Origin: Sulfuricurvum sp. | GTDB lineage: Bacteria; Campylobacterota; Campylobacteria; Campylobacterales; Sulfurimonadaceae | Assembly (NCBI GenBank): GCA_030694265.1 | Contig: JAUXYP010000001.1 | Span: 434,001 to 498,000 of the forward strand | DNA length: 64,000 bases | Direction of reading: 5' to 3' | Shown here: piece by piece, positions 28,772 through 37,897 of the stretch | Layout of the letters: each line of letters begins with the position of its first letter | Numbering within the stretch: position 1 is the stretch's first letter | Position numbers and translations under genes: made by a program | Notes under the pieces: model-generated | What the model was told of the DNA's origin: nothing | Seen by the model: the letters and a program-made list of their open reading frames with translations, nothing else | Databases searched by the model: none

Positions 28772-30904
28772 ATGGATGTATTAAAATTAATTAATATTAA
28801 ATCGTCCATCATTCGGCTTAGAGCACTCAATAACGGTCAGTTGGCTGTTGTGGATGAATATACGGCCATGCGAGTTATTGACACAAAATATTTTCGTATC
28901 TTAGATGGATTTAAAAGTAATGTTGTTCACACCAATCTTTTAGAACGCCAAACAGCTATTTCTGCGGATGGATTTTACTGCATATCTATTGTGCCTGGCA
29001 GTGATAAAGCAGCAGTTTTTGATGTAACTAATAAAAAACTGCTCTACCGCGTTGGTCATCATAAAGGTGAGATTGAGTCTGTAGGAATTGACCCACAAGG
29101 ACGTTATTGCGTTACGGGGGGACAAGATGGCAAAGTATTTGTTTGGGGGTTACAAACAGGTCTTTTGGTCTTTACGATGCCTCATCATTCTGATTTTGTC
29201 ACATCGATTGCATTTAGTCAAAACGGTCAATGGATTGCAACAGGAAGTTATGATCGTACAATCAATGTAATGAATCTTTCGACGATGAAACAGCATGTTA
29301 AACTTTCAGGGCATAGCAGTGTTGTTATTAGTATCCTTTTTCTCTCAGGTTTGCGATTGCTTAGTGCTGAACGAGACGGCGCACTTGTTATTTGGGATCT
29401 TCATTATGGGAGAATTTTCAAACGTTTGCCAAAATTAGGGGATGAGATTACCTCTGTGTGTCTTAGTTCCGATAAACGTTTTGCTTTTGTTGCTACTCGT
29501 CTTGGGTATGTGGCTTTGTATGATCTACATAATTTTGAACTGCTTCGGCAACGTTATTTGAAAATTCAAGAAACGATTACGTCCATCGCTTTTATAGGCG
29601 AAAAGTTTGCTTTAGCCATAGGGACAAAAGAAGGTAATATCCACTTTTATTCTCTTTTTGGAAAGGAATCAGAGTATCAAGATCTGATAAAAAACCAACA
29701 TTTCCGAACTTTATACAGTTTAGTAGATGATAATCCAATACTTATTTATTCTAAAGTATACGAAGAAGCAGAATCCTATTGGGCGAGGTATGTTCAGACG
29801 GCTAAGCGTTATTTGGAAGAGGGAGAGAAACTTAAAGCCAAAGAACTTCTAGAACCCTTTATCGGTATTGCTTCAAAAACATCCTTTATTCAGCAACTTC
29901 TTCGTGATTATGAACAATATGCCCTTTTTCTGACTTATGCTCAGGAAAAACGATACGCACTGGCATATGCATTTGTTAAACAATATCCTTCATTTATTGA
30001 TTCAGATCCTTATAGAAAAATGGAATTGACGTGGAAAAAATATTTTTTAAAAGCGCAAGAGATTATTATGGCCCAAAATGGAGAAGAATTGGCACGTCAG
30101 ATATTAGCGCCTTTTCGCGGAATTCCAGAAAAAACTACTTTAATACAGGCTATGTACAATGATCGTCGTATTTACGAGTATTTTAAAAAGGTTATTGCTT
30201 CGCGTAATTTTGTAAAATTCATCGAACTGACTAAGATGTACACATTTCTAAAGGAATTTTCTGAATACGATGACGTAATGACGTATATTGATAAACTTTA
30301 TATCAAGACGCATAAAGAGTTTAAAAGTGGCGATTATGTAAATGCTAAAAAAGGGTGTGAAATATTGATTTTTTTCCCTGACTATAGCCAAGAAGCACGG
30401 GAGATACTCGAAGTAATAAAAATCAAAAATTTGTTTAATGAAGCACTTCTTGCGGATAATTTTATCAGTGCATTTTCGTATCTTAGTGCATATCCACTGC
30501 TTTATGATATGCCTGAGGCTAAAAAATTAGAACTAAAATGGAATAAAGTCGTAGATAAAGCTCTGTCAAGTGTCGTAAATGGTGATCCTCTTGAACTGCG
30601 TAATATTTTTGCGAATTATCTTTCTATCAACGCAAAATTTGCAGCCATTGCCAGTGTCTTTTCTCAGTGTTATGCTATCCAATTGGATCGAAAAATCGGA
30701 CAGCATGTTTCACCCAGTGAATTGGAAAAGGGCATTCGTAACTACATTTCTATGTTTGGAATTGATGAGACCATACTTGAGTTATTTGATGTATTCAAAG
30801 GGCATTATGCAACGAAAACAGATCTTAATATGCTAAAACAAGGATCTTTGAATGCTTGGACTCCGGCTATGATAATCAGTGATATTACAGCTAAAAAGCC
30901 ATGA
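28772..30904 (+). CDS. WD40 repeat protein with long helical C-terminal region
   Basis: 710 residues. Residues about 20-305 form a beta-propeller of roughly six to seven WD40-like repeats (for example the one with GHHKGEIESVGIDPQGRY and the one with GQWIATGSYDRTINVM). From about 320 to 700 the protein is helical, with repeated short units resembling SEL1/TPR-like helices (AKELLEPFIGIASKTSFIQQLL and ARQILAPFRGIPEKTTLIQA are near-copies). No signal peptide, so it is cytosolic. Its stop overlaps the start of a Ppx/GppA gene by four bases. Propeller-plus-helix scaffolds commonly assemble other proteins; no partner can be named except the coupled neighbour. I do not recognise a named family. Confidence 0.85.
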   Translation: MDVLKLINIKSSIIRLRALNNGQLAVVDEYTAMRVIDTKYFRILDGFKSNVVHTNLLERQTAISADGFYCISIVPGSDKAAVFDVTNKKLLYRVGHHKGEIESVGIDPQGRYCVTGGQDGKVFVWGLQTGLLVFTMPHHSDFVTSIAFSQNGQWIATGSYDRTINVMNLSTMKQHVKLSGHSSVVISILFLSGLRLLSAERDGALVIWDLHYGRIFKRLPKLGDEITSVCLSSDKRFAFVATRLGYVALYDLHNFELLRQRYLKIQETITSIAFIGEKFALAIGTKEGNIHFYSLFGKESEYQDLIKNQHFRTLYSLVDDNPILIYSKVYEEAESYWARYVQTAKRYLEEGEKLKAKELLEPFIGIASKTSFIQQLLRDYEQYALFLTYAQEKRYALAYAFVKQYPSFIDSDPYRKMELTWKKYFLKAQEIIMAQNGEELARQILAPFRGIPEKTTLIQAMYNDRRIYEYFKKVIASRNFVKFIELTKMYTFLKEFSEYDDVMTYIDKLYIKTHKEFKSGDYVNAKKGCEILIFFPDYSQEAREILEVIKIKNLFNEALLADNFISAFSYLSAYPLLYDMPEAKKLELKWNKVVDKALSSVVNGDPLELRNIFANYLSINAKFAAIASVFSQCYAIQLDRKIGQHVSPSELEKGIRNYISMFGIDETILELFDVFKGHYATKTDLNMLKQGSLNAWTPAMIISDITAKKP

Positions 30905-31797
30905 TTGCTATTGATTTAGGTTCTAATACGATCCGTTTTATTGAATATGATGGTCTCAGATGGGGCAAAAGTTATGAAAAAATAGTTCGCACCGCAGAAC
31001 AATTACAAGCGACAAACATTATTGGTGAAAATGCTTTAGTGCGTATTCTAAATGCAATTGATGAAGCCAAACAATGTCTCGATTTTACGAATCAAGACAT
31101 TGTTGCAGTCACGACTGCAGCTCTTCGTATGGCAAATAATAGAGTGGATATTATTGCAAAAATACACCAACATTCGGGTATTTTATTTACGATTATTGAT
31201 GGTGCACGAGAAGCACAATTAACCCGTTTGGCAGTACAAAATCGTTTGAAACAGCTTCATATAAACTTTACTAATTTTGTATTAGCTGATATTGGTGGAG
31301 GATCGACTGAACTTATATCTTGTGATGATGCGAAGGTTACCAGTATAAGTTTGCCTATAGGTATCGTTACTATGAGTGAAAAAGCTGCAAATAGCACGCA
31401 ATTGGAATTATTATTGGCTAGTTTTGAAGAAAAAGTACGTCTTTTTTATAGCTCATTAGGTGAAAAAGAATATGAAACACGGTTGATTCTTACCTCGGGT
31501 ACACCGACAACCATTGCTGCTTATCGTATGGGAATGGACTATTCAAATTATAATCCAGACAAGATTAATGGTTCAATACTGACACTGAGTGATTGTGTAC
31601 AAACGTACATGGAACTTATGACTATGGATGAATCCATGCGGGCGAAGTATGTTGGGGTAGGAAGAGAGCAACTAATTGCTACGGGTATTTTGATGGTTGA
31701 ATCTCTTTTAAAGAGTAGTGATGTACAAGAAGCAATTATTATTGATGATGGACTTCGAGAAGGAGTTGCATTGGATTATTGGGAAACAATACATTAA
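30901..31797 (+). CDS. Ppx/GppA-type phosphatase
   Basis: 298 residues, only the two-domain ASKHA core without the C-terminal HD-like domain of long exopolyphosphatases. The first phosphate loop is AIDLGSNTIRF at the N-terminus; the second is ADIGGGSTELI (about 129-139), followed by LPIGIVTMSE. Members hydrolyse polyphosphate or pppGpp and so influence the stringent response. Which one applies here cannot be told. The ATG at 30901 overlaps the stop of the WD40 gene (ATGA), with no separate ribosome-binding site, so its translation probably depends on that gene. Confidence 0.88.
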   Translation: MIAIDLGSNTIRFIEYDGLRWGKSYEKIVRTAEQLQATNIIGENALVRILNAIDEAKQCLDFTNQDIVAVTTAALRMANNRVDIIAKIHQHSGILFTIIDGAREAQLTRLAVQNRLKQLHINFTNFVLADIGGGSTELISCDDAKVTSISLPIGIVTMSEKAANSTQLELLLASFEEKVRLFYSSLGEKEYETRLILTSGTPTTIAAYRMGMDYSNYNPDKINGSILTLSDCVQTYMELMTMDESMRAKYVGVGREQLIATGILMVESLLKSSDVQEAIIIDDGLREGVALDYWETIH

Positions 31798-31829
31798 AAA
31801 AGAGTAACCCTTTTAAGACGCTCTTGGTG

Positions 31830-31835
31830 TATAAT
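31830..31835 (+). promoter_or_regulatory. -10 box of the CZB chemoreceptor gene
   Basis: A perfect TATAAT 31 bases before the ATG at 31867, followed by CGCCGC. CAAGG serves as the ribosome-binding site. No -35 box is evident. Confidence 0.6.
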
Positions 31836-31866
31836 CGCCGCATTATTTTGTAATCAAGGTTTCTCT

Positions 31867-33300
31867 ATGAATACTCTCTCCTCATTATCAAAAATTCAGT
31901 ACGCCAATATTATTTCACTGTGTGTTTTTACTCTTGGATTAGGTGCGGAAGTTTATCATTACGGTTTTGATATTATGCGGCTTATTAATCTCGCGAACTT
32001 TGCGTTAGCTTGGTATATGTTTATCAATATACGTAATGTGCAAAAAACAATTTATAAAGTCACTACGGTCCTCACAGATGCAGATTCAGGTTCTTTTTCC
32101 AATCGCCTCGATTACAAAGAGGGTGGGGAACTGGAACAAATGCGCCTTAGCTTTAATAATTTTGCTAGTCAGCTTTCATCTTATATGGAAGAAATTTCAT
32201 CTTCTATAAAAGAAGCGAGTCAAAAAAGTTCGTATCGTCAAATAGATTCATCGTTATTCAAAGGTGATTTTAAAACAAATATAGAGACAACCAATCTGGC
32301 CATTGCGAATATGCAAATGGACACGAAAAGTATTATGGCTACAGACATAAATGATGCTATTGGTAAGATAGGAACAGGGGTCATCGGAGAATTAGAACTT
32401 TTACATGATGATCTAAATCGCTCGATTCATTACATTGATAAAATTGTAGATATTAGTAAATTGACTGAATCAAATGCAGATGACAGTCTTAATGTTATTG
32501 ATGAGATTACACAAAAATTACATTCACTTATTATGAGTGCAGATACATCCAGTCAGAGTATTTCCGTACTCAATGAGAAAACCCGAGAGATCAATTCTGT
32601 TGTAGATTTGATCAAAGAAATTGCGGAACAAACGAATCTTTTAGCACTAAATGCAGCGATTGAAGCAGCACGTGCCGGTGAACACGGACGAGGCTTTGCA
32701 GTTGTTGCGGATGAAGTACGTAAACTTGCAGAACGTACCCAAAAAGCGACCAGCGAAATAGCCATCTCTATTCAGACCCTCCAACAGGATGCTTCTGACC
32801 TACAGGAAAGCTCAGAGGCTACGAATGAAATTGCCCAAAAATCACTTAGTACGATAGAAAAATTCACTCTTACGTTTAATGACTTCAGTCGTGGTGCGAA
32901 ACAAGCATCTGCATATGCAAGTTCAATAGAAAACATGGTTTATGTTTTATTGGCTAAAATCGATCATACTATTTACAAATCTAATGCGTATACATCCATT
33001 ATCCGCCGTATAAAACGGCTTGAACATATAAGCCATACCCAGTGTCATTTAGGGAAATGGTATGTCGGAGTTGCGAAGGAAAAATTCTCTAAAACAAATG
33101 GATATGCTAAAGTGGATACGCCTCATTCTGAAATACATCGTCTTGTTAATCTCAACCTCGCATTTATTGATCCAATAGATACAGTCATCGAAAACCATAA
33201 ACAGATTATTGATAATTTTACAAAAATAGAAGAAAATAGTCTCAAAATGTATGACTATCTGGAAGAGATGATTAAAGAATCAGAACCGGTGCTTATGTAA
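31867..33300 (+). CDS. Methyl-accepting chemotaxis protein with C-terminal CZB domain
   Basis: 477 residues. Two hydrophobic segments near residues 13-55 suggest a short membrane anchor with almost no periplasmic loop, so sensing is probably cytosolic. A HAMP-like and coiled-coil region leads to the signalling hairpin tip ([21 protein letters not shown], about 250-270). A C-terminal CZB (chemoreceptor zinc-binding) domain covers about 365-440, with the ligand set H (in [10 protein letters not shown]), C-H-LGKWY and H-x-x-H (SEIHRLV). CZB domains bind zinc and are linked to chemotaxis toward or away from oxidants such as hypochlorite and to zinc sensing. It stands alone with its own promoter and a hairpin after the stop. 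Confidence 0.92.
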   Translation: MNTLSSLSKIQYANIISLCVFTLGLGAEVYHYGFDIMRLINLANFALAWYMFINIRNVQKTIYKVTTVLTDADSGSFSNRLDYKEGGELEQMRLSFNNFASQLSSYMEEISSSIKEASQKSSYRQIDSSLFKGDFKTNIETTNLAIANMQMDTKSIMATDINDAIGKIGTGVIGELELLHDDLNRSIHYIDKIVDISKLTESNADDSLNVIDEITQKLHSLIMSADTSSQSISVLNEKTREINSVVDLIKEIAEQTNLLALNAAIEAARAGEHGRGFAVVADEVRKLAERTQKATSEIAISIQTLQQDASDLQESSEATNEIAQKSLSTIEKFTLTFNDFSRGAKQASAYASSIENMVYVLLAKIDHTIYKSNAYTSIIRRIKRLEHISHTQCHLGKWYVGVAKEKFSKTNGYAKVDTPHSEIHRLVNLNLAFIDPIDTVIENHKQIIDNFTKIEENSLKMYDYLEEMIKESEPVLM

Positions 33301-33318
33301 TCTCTCGCATGAGAGATT
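33299..33318. terminator. Hairpin between the chemoreceptor and cytochrome genes
   Basis: AATCTCTC, loop GCAT and GAGAGATT form a perfect eight-base stem, beginning on the last two bases of the chemoreceptor stop and reaching the cytochrome stop on the other strand. Followed by AAAAAG rather than T-run on the plus strand, so it is a weak terminator for either side. Confidence 0.5.
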
Positions 33319-33721
33319 AAAAAGTGTTGCCTTCATATCGGTCGTAGACCCATTCGGATACCGCTTGTTTTTGCGCTTCATTGAGTTTCCCTTTTAAAGA
33401 GGGCATAACACCGAATTTTTCCAATGCCATTGGATCACACATACTGTATTGAATACTTGGATTGTCGATGTAGTCTTTAATAAAGGCAATGACTACACGA
33501 CGCTTAATGTCTGCATCCTCATCAACGATATGAATATTGCCTTTTATTTTATTGGCCACTTCAATCATTGGGGGTGCTTTGAGTGATTTAAATGATTTCA
33601 TCACATCTGCTTTAGTCATCATTTCTGCATGACATTTCATACAGTTGTCTTTATAAACTTTATACCCATCGGCTCCCATGAGCGTAATACTCATTAATGT
33701 GACAAGCGTGATTGATTTCAT
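33317..33721 (-). CDS. Periplasmic c-type cytochrome
   Basis: 134 residues. A signal peptide (about 1-17, SITLVTLMSITLMGADG) is followed by the heme-binding C27-M-K-C30-H31. A methionine in GVMPSLKGKL (about 107) is a likely sixth ligand. It has one heme and resembles cytochromes of the c553 or Cytochrome C family used for periplasmic electron transfer; the partner is not visible in the neighbourhood. The region 33722-33902 between it and ilvB holds the promoter of ilvB on the plus strand. It is convergent with the chemoreceptor gene. Confidence 0.85.
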   Translation of the reverse strand: MKSITLVTLMSITLMGADGYKVYKDNCMKCHAEMMTKADVMKSFKSLKAPPMIEVANKIKGNIHIVDEDADIKRRVVIAFIKDYIDNPSIQYSMCDPMALEKFGVMPSLKGKLNEAQKQAVSEWVYDRYEGNTF

Positions 33722-33845
33722 AGATTTCCTTTATATTTTTACCATTTTAACTTTTTTTCTTAAATCCAGCATTGACGAATATCAATTTTTTCTCAAGCCT
33801 TGGAATGTCTTTCCCAAATTAACGTATTTCATAGCTTCTTTACTT

Positions 33846-33851
33846 TATAAT
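33846..33851 (+). promoter_or_regulatory. -10 box of ilvB
   Basis: A perfect TATAAT 52 bases before the ATG at 33903, following an AT-rich stretch. AAGGGAG is the ribosome-binding site. I see no leader-peptide attenuator. Confidence 0.6.
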
Positions 33852-33902
33852 GGGCAAATTTTTTAAAGCACTATTAGACTATTTTTACATAAGGGAGACG
33901 AC

Positions 33903-35597
33903 ATGCAAATCAGCGGTGCACAGATGGTTATCGAAGCGCTTATCGCCGAAGAGGTCGAAGTTATATTCGGTTATCCGGGTGGTGCAATCATGAACGTCTA
34001 TGATGAAATTTATAAACAAAATTCCTTTCAACACGTGTTGACACGTCATGAACAAGCTGCTGTTCATGCTGCCGAGGGTTACTCAAAAGCATCAGGAAAA
34101 GTCGGCGTAGCTATGATCACTTCAGGTCCTGGATTCACTAATGCAATTACGGGTATTGCAGATGCCTATATGGATTCAATTCCTCTCGTCGTCATTAGCG
34201 GACAAGTCCCGATGTCATTGATCGGTACGGATGCCTTTCAAGAGATTGATGCGGTTGGTATTAGCCGACCGTGTACAAAACATAATTATTTGGTTACCGA
34301 TGCTGCCGATCTTGCGCGTGTGTTAAAAGAAGCTTTTTATTTAGCACGAACAGGCCGTCCTGGCCCAGTTCACGTCGATATTCCAAAAGATGTGACAGCG
34401 CAAATTGCCAACTTTGATTATTCAAAAGAGGTTGAACTGGAAACTTATAAGCCAACAGTAAAAGGGAATGCTCGTCAGATCAAAAAAGCGATCGAGGCCA
34501 TTGCAACTTCAAAACGACCGTTGCTGTATCTTGGTGGGGGTATTATCAATGCCAATGCTGCTGATTTAGTAAGAGAATTTTCAAAAATGACACAAATTCC
34601 TGCGGTCGAAACCTTTATGGCCCGCGGAACATTGCATCATGAAGACCCTTTATTGATCTCAATGCTAGGGATGCACGGATCCTATGCTGCAAATATGGCG
34701 ATGAGTGAAACCGATCTTGTTATTGGATTAGGCGCTCGTTTTGACGACCGTGTAACCGGTAAACTTTCAGAATTTGCAAAAAATGCGCAAATTATCCATG
34801 TTGATATTGATCCTGCAAGTATTTCTAAGCTCGTGAATGCACATTTTCCGATTGTTGGAGATGTTAAAAATGTGTTAGAGATGATGATGCCTCTTGCAAA
34901 AGAACAAATTGATCCGACACGCTATGAAGCATGGCACAAGACCATTGCTAATTTCAATAAATTGCATCCTCTTAGTTACACTGAAGAGGGTGATCGTATT
35001 AAACCTCAATGGGTGGTTGAGCGTATTGGACAACTTTTGGGTGATGACGCTAATATCTCAACCGATGTTGGACAGCATCAAATGTGGACAGCCCAGTTTT
35101 ATCCGTTCAGCCGTCCTCGTCAGTGGATCAGTTCAGGCGGATTAGGGACAATGGGCTTTGGATTTCCAGCTGCATTGGGAGTCAAGCGCGCGGATCCTAA
35201 GCGTGTCAGTATTAACATTACCGGTGATGGCTCCATCTTGATGAACATTCAGGAACTAATGACCGCTGTAGAGTATGATCTTCCTGTCATTAACGTTATT
35301 TTAAATAATAACTTTTTAGGCATGGTGCGTCAATGGCAAACTATGTTCTATGACAAAAGACATTCCTCTACGGATCTCTCTATTCAGCCCGACTTTGTTA
35401 AGTTATCTGAGAGTTTCGGTGGTATTGGATACCGTGTTACGACTAAAGAAGAGTTTGATTTTGCACTCAAAGATGCCGTTGAAAAAAATGTGGTTGCCAT
35501 TATTGATGTAGCGGTTAACCGATTTGAAAATGTTTTACCGATGGTACCTGCTGGTGGATCGCTCTTTAATATGATGTTAGAATACAAGGAGAAATAA
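33903..35597 (+). CDS. ilvB: Acetolactate synthase, large subunit
   Basis: 564 residues. This thiamine-diphosphate enzyme condenses two pyruvates, or pyruvate with 2-oxobutyrate, at the start of branched-chain amino acid synthesis. The catalytic glutamate lies in the RHEQAAVHAAEGYSKASG segment, and the cofactor motif GDGSILMNIQEL runs to the INVILNNNFLGMV segment. The small subunit gene starts one base within the stop, so the two are coupled. FAD-site residues are present (family-level). Regulation by valine is expected through IlvN. Confidence 0.97.
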   Translation: MQISGAQMVIEALIAEEVEVIFGYPGGAIMNVYDEIYKQNSFQHVLTRHEQAAVHAAEGYSKASGKVGVAMITSGPGFTNAITGIADAYMDSIPLVVISGQVPMSLIGTDAFQEIDAVGISRPCTKHNYLVTDAADLARVLKEAFYLARTGRPGPVHVDIPKDVTAQIANFDYSKEVELETYKPTVKGNARQIKKAIEAIATSKRPLLYLGGGIINANAADLVREFSKMTQIPAVETFMARGTLHHEDPLLISMLGMHGSYAANMAMSETDLVIGLGARFDDRVTGKLSEFAKNAQIIHVDIDPASISKLVNAHFPIVGDVKNVLEMMMPLAKEQIDPTRYEAWHKTIANFNKLHPLSYTEEGDRIKPQWVVERIGQLLGDDANISTDVGQHQMWTAQFYPFSRPRQWISSGGLGTMGFGFPAALGVKRADPKRVSINITGDGSILMNIQELMTAVEYDLPVINVILNNNFLGMVRQWQTMFYDKRHSSTDLSIQPDFVKLSESFGGIGYRVTTKEEFDFALKDAVEKNVVAIIDVAVNRFENVLPMVPAGGSLFNMMLEYKEK

Positions 35598-36067
35598 TGG
35601 AAGAAGCTCGACGCGTTATTTCGGTTATCGTTTTAAATGAGGCAAGCGTTTTATCACGTATTTCCGGTTTATTTTCGGGACGGGGTTATAATATTGATTC
35701 TTTGACAGTAGCTCCTATCCCGGATTCAAAGTATTCACGGATTACGATTGTTACTGCCGGATCTGTACGGGTAATTGAACAAATTATTAAACAGCTTCAT
35801 AAATTGATCCCGGTATTAAAAGTTTATGAACATGCTGATTTGGTTGAAAAAGAGATGGCTATGGTCAAGATTCCTTTGAGTGAATCGATCAGCGATATTG
35901 AAGCCTTGGCCCATGCTTATAATGGACGTATCGTTAATGTAAGCCATGATACGCTTATTGTCATGGTTGCAGATGAGCCACATCGCGTTGGTCATTTCGT
36001 GGAAGCTATCAAGCGTTTTCATCCAAAAGAGATAGTACGCAGTGGTTCTGTGGCGCTGGAACGTTAA
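35597..36067 (+). CDS. ilvN: Acetolactate synthase, regulatory small subunit
   Basis: 156 residues. The N-terminal ACT domain ([26 protein letters not shown], about 8-33) binds valine and transmits feedback inhibition to IlvB; the C-terminal half, ending [20 protein letters not shown], is the ALS_ss_C domain. It overlaps the ilvB stop by one base, and is followed after two bases by lpxD. Naming as ilvN or ilvH depends on the scheme; a single small subunit is expected. Confidence 0.95.
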   Translation: MEEARRVISVIVLNEASVLSRISGLFSGRGYNIDSLTVAPIPDSKYSRITIVTAGSVRVIEQIIKQLHKLIPVLKVYEHADLVEKEMAMVKIPLSESISDIEALAHAYNGRIVNVSHDTLIVMVADEPHRVGHFVEAIKRFHPKEIVRSGSVALER

Positions 36068-36069
36068 TT

Positions 36070-37014
36070 ATGACGATTTGCGAGATAGCTCAATTACTTC
36101 AAATAGAATGTTCGTCACCTGTTGAATATCCAATTACGGGAATTAATACGCTCAAAGAGGCGGAAAAAGGGGAGATTTCCTTTTTATCGGATTCAAAATA
36201 CGAAAAAGAACTCTCAACTACTCAGGCATCTGCCGTTATCCTCCCTTTTGCTAAAGCTCACTTATTACCTGAGGATGTTGTTGCGCTTATTAGTGAAGAG
36301 CCTTATTTAATGGTTGCAAAACTATCAAAATCTTTTGCAAAACCTATTAAAAGTAGTGATATTAAGCCGATTATAGGATGTGAGTCTACTATTTATCCAA
36401 CTGCTCATATTGAAAATGGTGTAAAGATTGGCTCAGGCTGTACGATTATGAGTGGTGTTTACATCGGATCAGATGCAATTATCGGGGATAATGTCATTCT
36501 TTACCCTAATGTATCCATATATCGCGATAGTTGTATTGGCAATAACGTTATGATCCATGCAGGCACCGTTATAGGTAGCGACGGATTTGGGTATGCACAT
36601 ACGAAATTGGGTGAACATATTAAGCTATACCAAAATGGAAATGTTATTATCGAAGACGATGTTGAGATTGGTGCCAATACAACAATAGATTGTGCTGTAT
36701 TTGGGTCAACAGTGATAAAGCGAGGCTCTAAAATTGATAATTTAATACAAATTGGTCATAACTGCGTTGTTGGTGAACATTGTATCATGGTCTCTCAATC
36801 GGGACTTGCAGGTTCAACAACCTTGGGTCGAAATGTTGTTATGGGTGGGCAGAGTGCCACGGCTGGCCATCTGACAATTGCCCCGTTTACGACGCTTGCA
36901 GCGCGTTCAGGTGTTACCAAAAGTATCATAAAGGGTGGTGTCTATAGCGGATTTCCCCTAATGGAACATAAATTATGGCTGAAGCTTCAAGCAAAATTAG
37001 CTAAAATATTATAA
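36070..37014 (+). CDS. lpxD: UDP-3-O-acylglucosamine N-acyltransferase
   Basis: 314 residues. LpxD adds the second acyl chain in lipid A synthesis. The N-terminal uridine-binding domain (about 1-95) is followed by a left-handed beta helix of hexapeptide repeats (I-x-x-G-x-x; about 100-290). [16 protein letters not shown] includes the catalytic histidine region, and [14 protein letters not shown] is typical. It follows ilvN by only two bases, so lipid A synthesis is joined with amino acid synthesis in this operon. The ilvB-ilvN-lpxD order recurs in other Campylobacterota to my recollection. Confidence 0.94.
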   Translation: MTICEIAQLLQIECSSPVEYPITGINTLKEAEKGEISFLSDSKYEKELSTTQASAVILPFAKAHLLPEDVVALISEEPYLMVAKLSKSFAKPIKSSDIKPIIGCESTIYPTAHIENGVKIGSGCTIMSGVYIGSDAIIGDNVILYPNVSIYRDSCIGNNVMIHAGTVIGSDGFGYAHTKLGEHIKLYQNGNVIIEDDVEIGANTTIDCAVFGSTVIKRGSKIDNLIQIGHNCVVGEHCIMVSQSGLAGSTTLGRNVVMGGQSATAGHLTIAPFTTLAARSGVTKSIIKGGVYSGFPLMEHKLWLKLQAKLAKIL

Positions 37015-37033
37015 TTTAAGTTAAAGGAAACGT

Positions 37034-37576
37034 ATGAAAAAACTAGGCATATTGACGGCTTTTACTGTGCAACTTATGTGTGCTGATACCGATCTGTCTA
37101 GTGTGCGTATGCCTGATTCTGTTCTGGATGCCATTCGTTATTGTGAGTGCTTAAAAGAGGCAGATGGGACTTGTAATCCAAATGTTATCCGTATTAATGC
37201 GACTGAAGATGCTCAAAGAGCGCTTTCAGCAGGCTTTGCAGTTCAAGGCCACATCATCCGCTGTAATTCTACTGAGGAATGCAGTGCTCAGGCTCAAGCG
37301 CTTATTAACGGCGGTATCACAAACCTCGATTTAGGGCCCTATCAAATTAACTATAAATATCATCCAAATCCGATGCTCCATGAATATTTTGTTGATGCAA
37401 CGGAGCGTGAGCATGCTAATAAAATAATAACAGGTTTGGTGAAAAGTTTTGGCTATTCATGGGAAACGCTGGGGCGTTATCACCATTTTTGTGCGACGGA
37501 TCGGACTCGAAATGAAACGTATTATCGTAAAATGTATGCTTACATTTATGGAAATCAACCGCAATCTCAACCATAA
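37034..37576 (+). CDS. Secreted lytic-transglycosylase-like protein
   Basis: 180 residues with a signal peptide (about 1-17) and several cysteines (YCECLKEADGTC, IRCNSTEEC), consistent with a disulfide-rich periplasmic protein. DLGPYQINYKYHPNP (about 99-113) resembles the G-xx-Q-IN-xx-h motif of SLT-type transglycosylases, and SFGYSWETLGRYHHF with the YYRKMYAYI tail matches later SLT helices. A candidate catalytic glutamate is in RYCECL. The fold assignment rests on these motifs only; activity is unproven. It follows lpxD by 19 bases with AAAGGAAA before the ATG, so it is probably part of that operon. Confidence 0.65.
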   Translation: MKKLGILTAFTVQLMCADTDLSSVRMPDSVLDAIRYCECLKEADGTCNPNVIRINATEDAQRALSAGFAVQGHIIRCNSTEECSAQAQALINGGITNLDLGPYQINYKYHPNPMLHEYFVDATEREHANKIITGLVKSFGYSWETLGRYHHFCATDRTRNETYYRKMYAYIYGNQPQSQP

Positions 37577-37658
37577 ACACAATCATGCACCCTTTTTTTA
37601 AGGTTGCTTTATTCAAAATCAGATAAACTCTTAGCATATCAATCAATTAGGAGAATTT

Positions 37659-37880
37659 ATGACTTCATCTGCAACAATCATCAAAGAAATACCACTAAAT
37701 GGAACGAAAAAGGGTCTTATCGCAGTCAGTAAAGTTGATGCCCCATACGGAGAGGGAAGTGACAGTGTCGCAAGTATCGGTATTTCATTAAGTGGAGATG
37801 CTAAAAATCCGGAATGGAAGGTACATATTCCACTTGGAAATATTGACGACGTTATCGCAGCATTGCAATTGATTAAATAA
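37659..37880 (+). CDS. Small hypothetical protein
   Basis: 73 residues with a short beta-rich fold, reading as a KGLIAVSKVDAPYGEGSD strand-turn region, an ISLSGDAKNPEWKVHIPLG centre and a short C-terminal helix. No signal peptide or cysteine. The layout weakly recalls the PC4-type single-strand-binding fold, but I cannot confirm that. TTAGGAGA precedes the ATG, and a strong terminator follows directly, so the gene looks genuine and is transcribed alone. Confidence 0.7.
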   Translation: MTSSATIIKEIPLNGTKKGLIAVSKVDAPYGEGSDSVASIGISLSGDAKNPEWKVHIPLGNIDDVIAALQLIK

Positions 37881-37897
37881 TCAATTGCTTTTTCTTT
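37865..37897 (+). terminator. Rho-independent terminator of the 73-residue protein gene
   Basis: GCAATTGATT (37865-37874), loop AAAT, AATCAATTGC (37879-37888), followed by TTTTTCTTT. The perfect ten-base stem includes the last codons and the stop codon. Confidence 0.8.
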
